From assembly GCA_937950565.1 (NCBI GenBank), contig CALFCS010000116.1:1-7772 (forward strand): DNA of 7,772 nt, read 5' to 3'. Every line of letters starts with the position of its first letter. The stretch's first letter is position 1. Source of the DNA: an uncultured Lachnospiraceae bacterium (GTDB lineage Bacteria > Bacillota > Clostridia > Lachnospirales > Lachnospiraceae). The notes beneath the pieces are model-generated. The model was not told the DNA's origin. It searched no databases and saw only the letters and a program-made list of their open reading frames with translations. A program made the translations under genes and the position numbers. Below, piece by piece: positions 6,954 to 7,772 of the stretch.

Positions 6954-7637
6954 TTAATATTTTCCATAAATAACAAACTTGGAATCACTCGGATATGCAA
7001 CAATATGACTGTCCGTAACTCCTAAGTATGAATACGAATACAATTCATTTAGCGTAACTTTATTATTCCGATCTGCATCTGCCTCCATTTCCACTATTTT
7101 TTCTTCATCAACATTCCACCCCATACCGAGCGCCCATTTTTTTGTTGCAACACTTCCATTCCAGACACCATACGAAAATTCGTCCTTGGCAGCCGAACAA
7201 ATAACACTATATTTGGGAGTTGCAAATTCACCACTTCTAGCATTATAATCCTTAAAATAAGAAACAAATTCTAATGCCCATTGTTCATACGAATCATCAA
7301 AATCTGCTGATTTCTGAATAAAACTTCCAGAATGACAACTTTGCACAAAAATCACTACTTTTCCTTTTACATTTTCATCTATAAATTTTCTCAGTTCAGA
7401 GGCATATATATAGCTATCTGTTCCTATCGCTAATAATCCATTTGGTCCTCCATGGCTCGTCAAGTACAAATAACTAATATCGGTTTCTTTTGCATCTGAA
7501 AATGTAGTCTTTATTTTATTCATTATATTACTCTTTGTAACATCGACAATCTTATTAATTTTATTAAATCGTTTCCCATAAAAAGAGCCCTCCGAAAACA
7601 CTTTATTCATATTTATTACATTTTTTTCAAAATGCAT
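6954..7637 (-). CDS. C13/caspase-like (clan CD) cysteine peptidase, catalytic part; 5' end apparently frameshifted
   Basis: The 227 residues from the only available ATG carry the clan CD cysteine peptidase core: a beta-strand ending in the catalytic histidine (YLYLTSHGG, His62) and a second strand ending in the catalytic cysteine (VVIFVQSCHSGSF, Cys101). The layout resembles bacterial C13 (legumain-like) and caspase-like enzymes. A twelve-residue EF-hand-like loop starts at D187 (DADRNNKVTLNEL; ligand positions D187, D189, N191, K193, T195, E198), suggesting calcium binding. The ATG at 7637 is a poor start: GAGG is only two bases away, and the codons just upstream read VPALIVGNTNEKED, which looks like the first beta-strand of this fold. 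That stretch has no start codon before the in-frame TAA at 7689-7691. The gene is thus probably the 3' part of a longer, frame-broken gene. Its codons are strongly AT-rich. It precedes the SLH gene, implying a surface or secreted role. Exact family (C13, C14 or C11) is uncertain. Confidence 0.8.
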   Translation of the reverse strand: MHFEKNVINMNKVFSEGSFYGKRFNKINKIVDVTKSNIMNKIKTTFSDAKETDISYLYLTSHGGPNGLLAIGTDSYIYASELRKFIDENVKGKVVIFVQSCHSGSFIQKSADFDDSYEQWALEFVSYFKDYNARSGEFATPKYSVICSAAKDEFSYGVWNGSVATKKWALGMGWNVDEEKIVEMEADADRNNKVTLNELYSYSYLGVTDSHIVAYPSDSKFVIYGKY

Positions 7638-7650
7638 ATCCTCTTTTTCA

Positions 7651-7770
7651 TTAGTATTTCCTACTATTAAAGCTGGTACTGTAAAGTTTTACAGTCCTAT
7701 TTTTCTTTAAAACCTTATCCTTACCGATAAATTGCCCATTATCAAACCATTCATCAAACAGGACTGGCAG
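7651..7770 (-). pseudogene. 5' segment of the peptidase gene in another frame, partial at window edge
   Basis: From the right edge a frame is open on the minus strand for 39 codons, reading FDEWFDNGQFIGKDKVLKKN and continuing RTVKLY, before a TAA at 7651-7653. The other two frames contain stops here. The stretch resembles the end of a Listeria-Bacteroides (InlB B-type, Flg_new) repeat, which typically ends in a form like GWyd-G-vlkknvTLYAkW. This is recognition by eye from a short piece. Skipping one base between 7688 and 7654 would join this frame to the VPALIVGN beta-strand and the downstream peptidase. It is either the broken front of the same gene, the true end of a separate upstream gene overlapping the peptidase, or a recoding site. 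The first option fits best because of the orphan beta-strand. Confidence 0.6.
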
Positions 7771-7772
7771 CT

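Noticed and set aside
1..7772. Search for a CRISPR array, tRNA or rRNA genes, insertion sequences, attachment sites or a defence island.
   Set aside because: No direct-repeat array, cloverleaf, transposase or terminal inverted repeats were seen. The caspase-like peptidase could recall a defence effector, but its neighbour is a secreted SLH protein and no sensor or Cas gene is present, so an extracellular role is more likely.

Overview
The window looks like chromosomal DNA from a Gram-positive anaerobe of the Clostridia, most likely a Lachnospiraceae-type gut bacterium. This is inferred from gene content and style: a clostridial-type glutamate synthase, a TPP-riboswitch-controlled thiT, an S-layer-homology (SLH) surface protein, a clan CD cysteine peptidase, strong purine-rich ribosome sites and consensus sigma-A promoters. 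No RNA gene or taxon-specific marker is present, so the assignment rests on protein character alone.

Layout. (1) Positions 1-3829, minus strand: the large subunit of glutamate synthase (gltB), whose C-terminal end runs off the left edge. It has its own sigma-A promoter, whose position favours the second in-frame ATG (3829) over the first (3856). (2) 3963-4901, minus: a CPBP/CAAX-type intramembrane metalloprotease with all three motifs. Its intrinsic terminator hairpin overlaps its own last codons and stop. (3) 4902-5114: a divergent control region with back-to-back promoters separated by an 18-bp A/T-only block, followed by a TPP riboswitch whose 3' end merges with the ribosome site of thiT. 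(4) 5115-5648, plus: ThiT, the thiamine-binding S component of an ECF transporter. (5) 5690-5719: a strong hairpin between convergent genes. (6) 5739-6893, minus: a secreted protein with two tandem copies of an unrecognised domain and three C-terminal SLH domains. (7) 6954-7772, minus: a C13/caspase-like cysteine peptidase with intact His and Cys and an EF-hand-like loop. Its 5' part is in another reading frame.

How the genes relate. GltB would make glutamate from glutamine and 2-oxoglutarate; its GltD partner should lie beyond the left edge. The riboswitch-thiT unit is a self-contained thiamine uptake module using a shared ECF energizer encoded elsewhere. The peptidase and SLH protein are co-directional with a 60-bp gap and are probably one transcription unit, suggesting a cell-surface pair. 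The peptidase region is visibly more AT-rich than gltB.

The most interesting point is the apparent +1 frame break between 7654 and 7688. Sequence coding for the first beta-strand of the caspase fold lies in frame just upstream of the only ATG but cannot be reached without a frame change, while a second open frame enters from the right edge. The gene is therefore either frameshifted (decay, phase variation or sequencing error) or read by recoding. I found no CRISPR array, tRNA, rRNA, insertion sequence or clearly novel multi-gene defence system.
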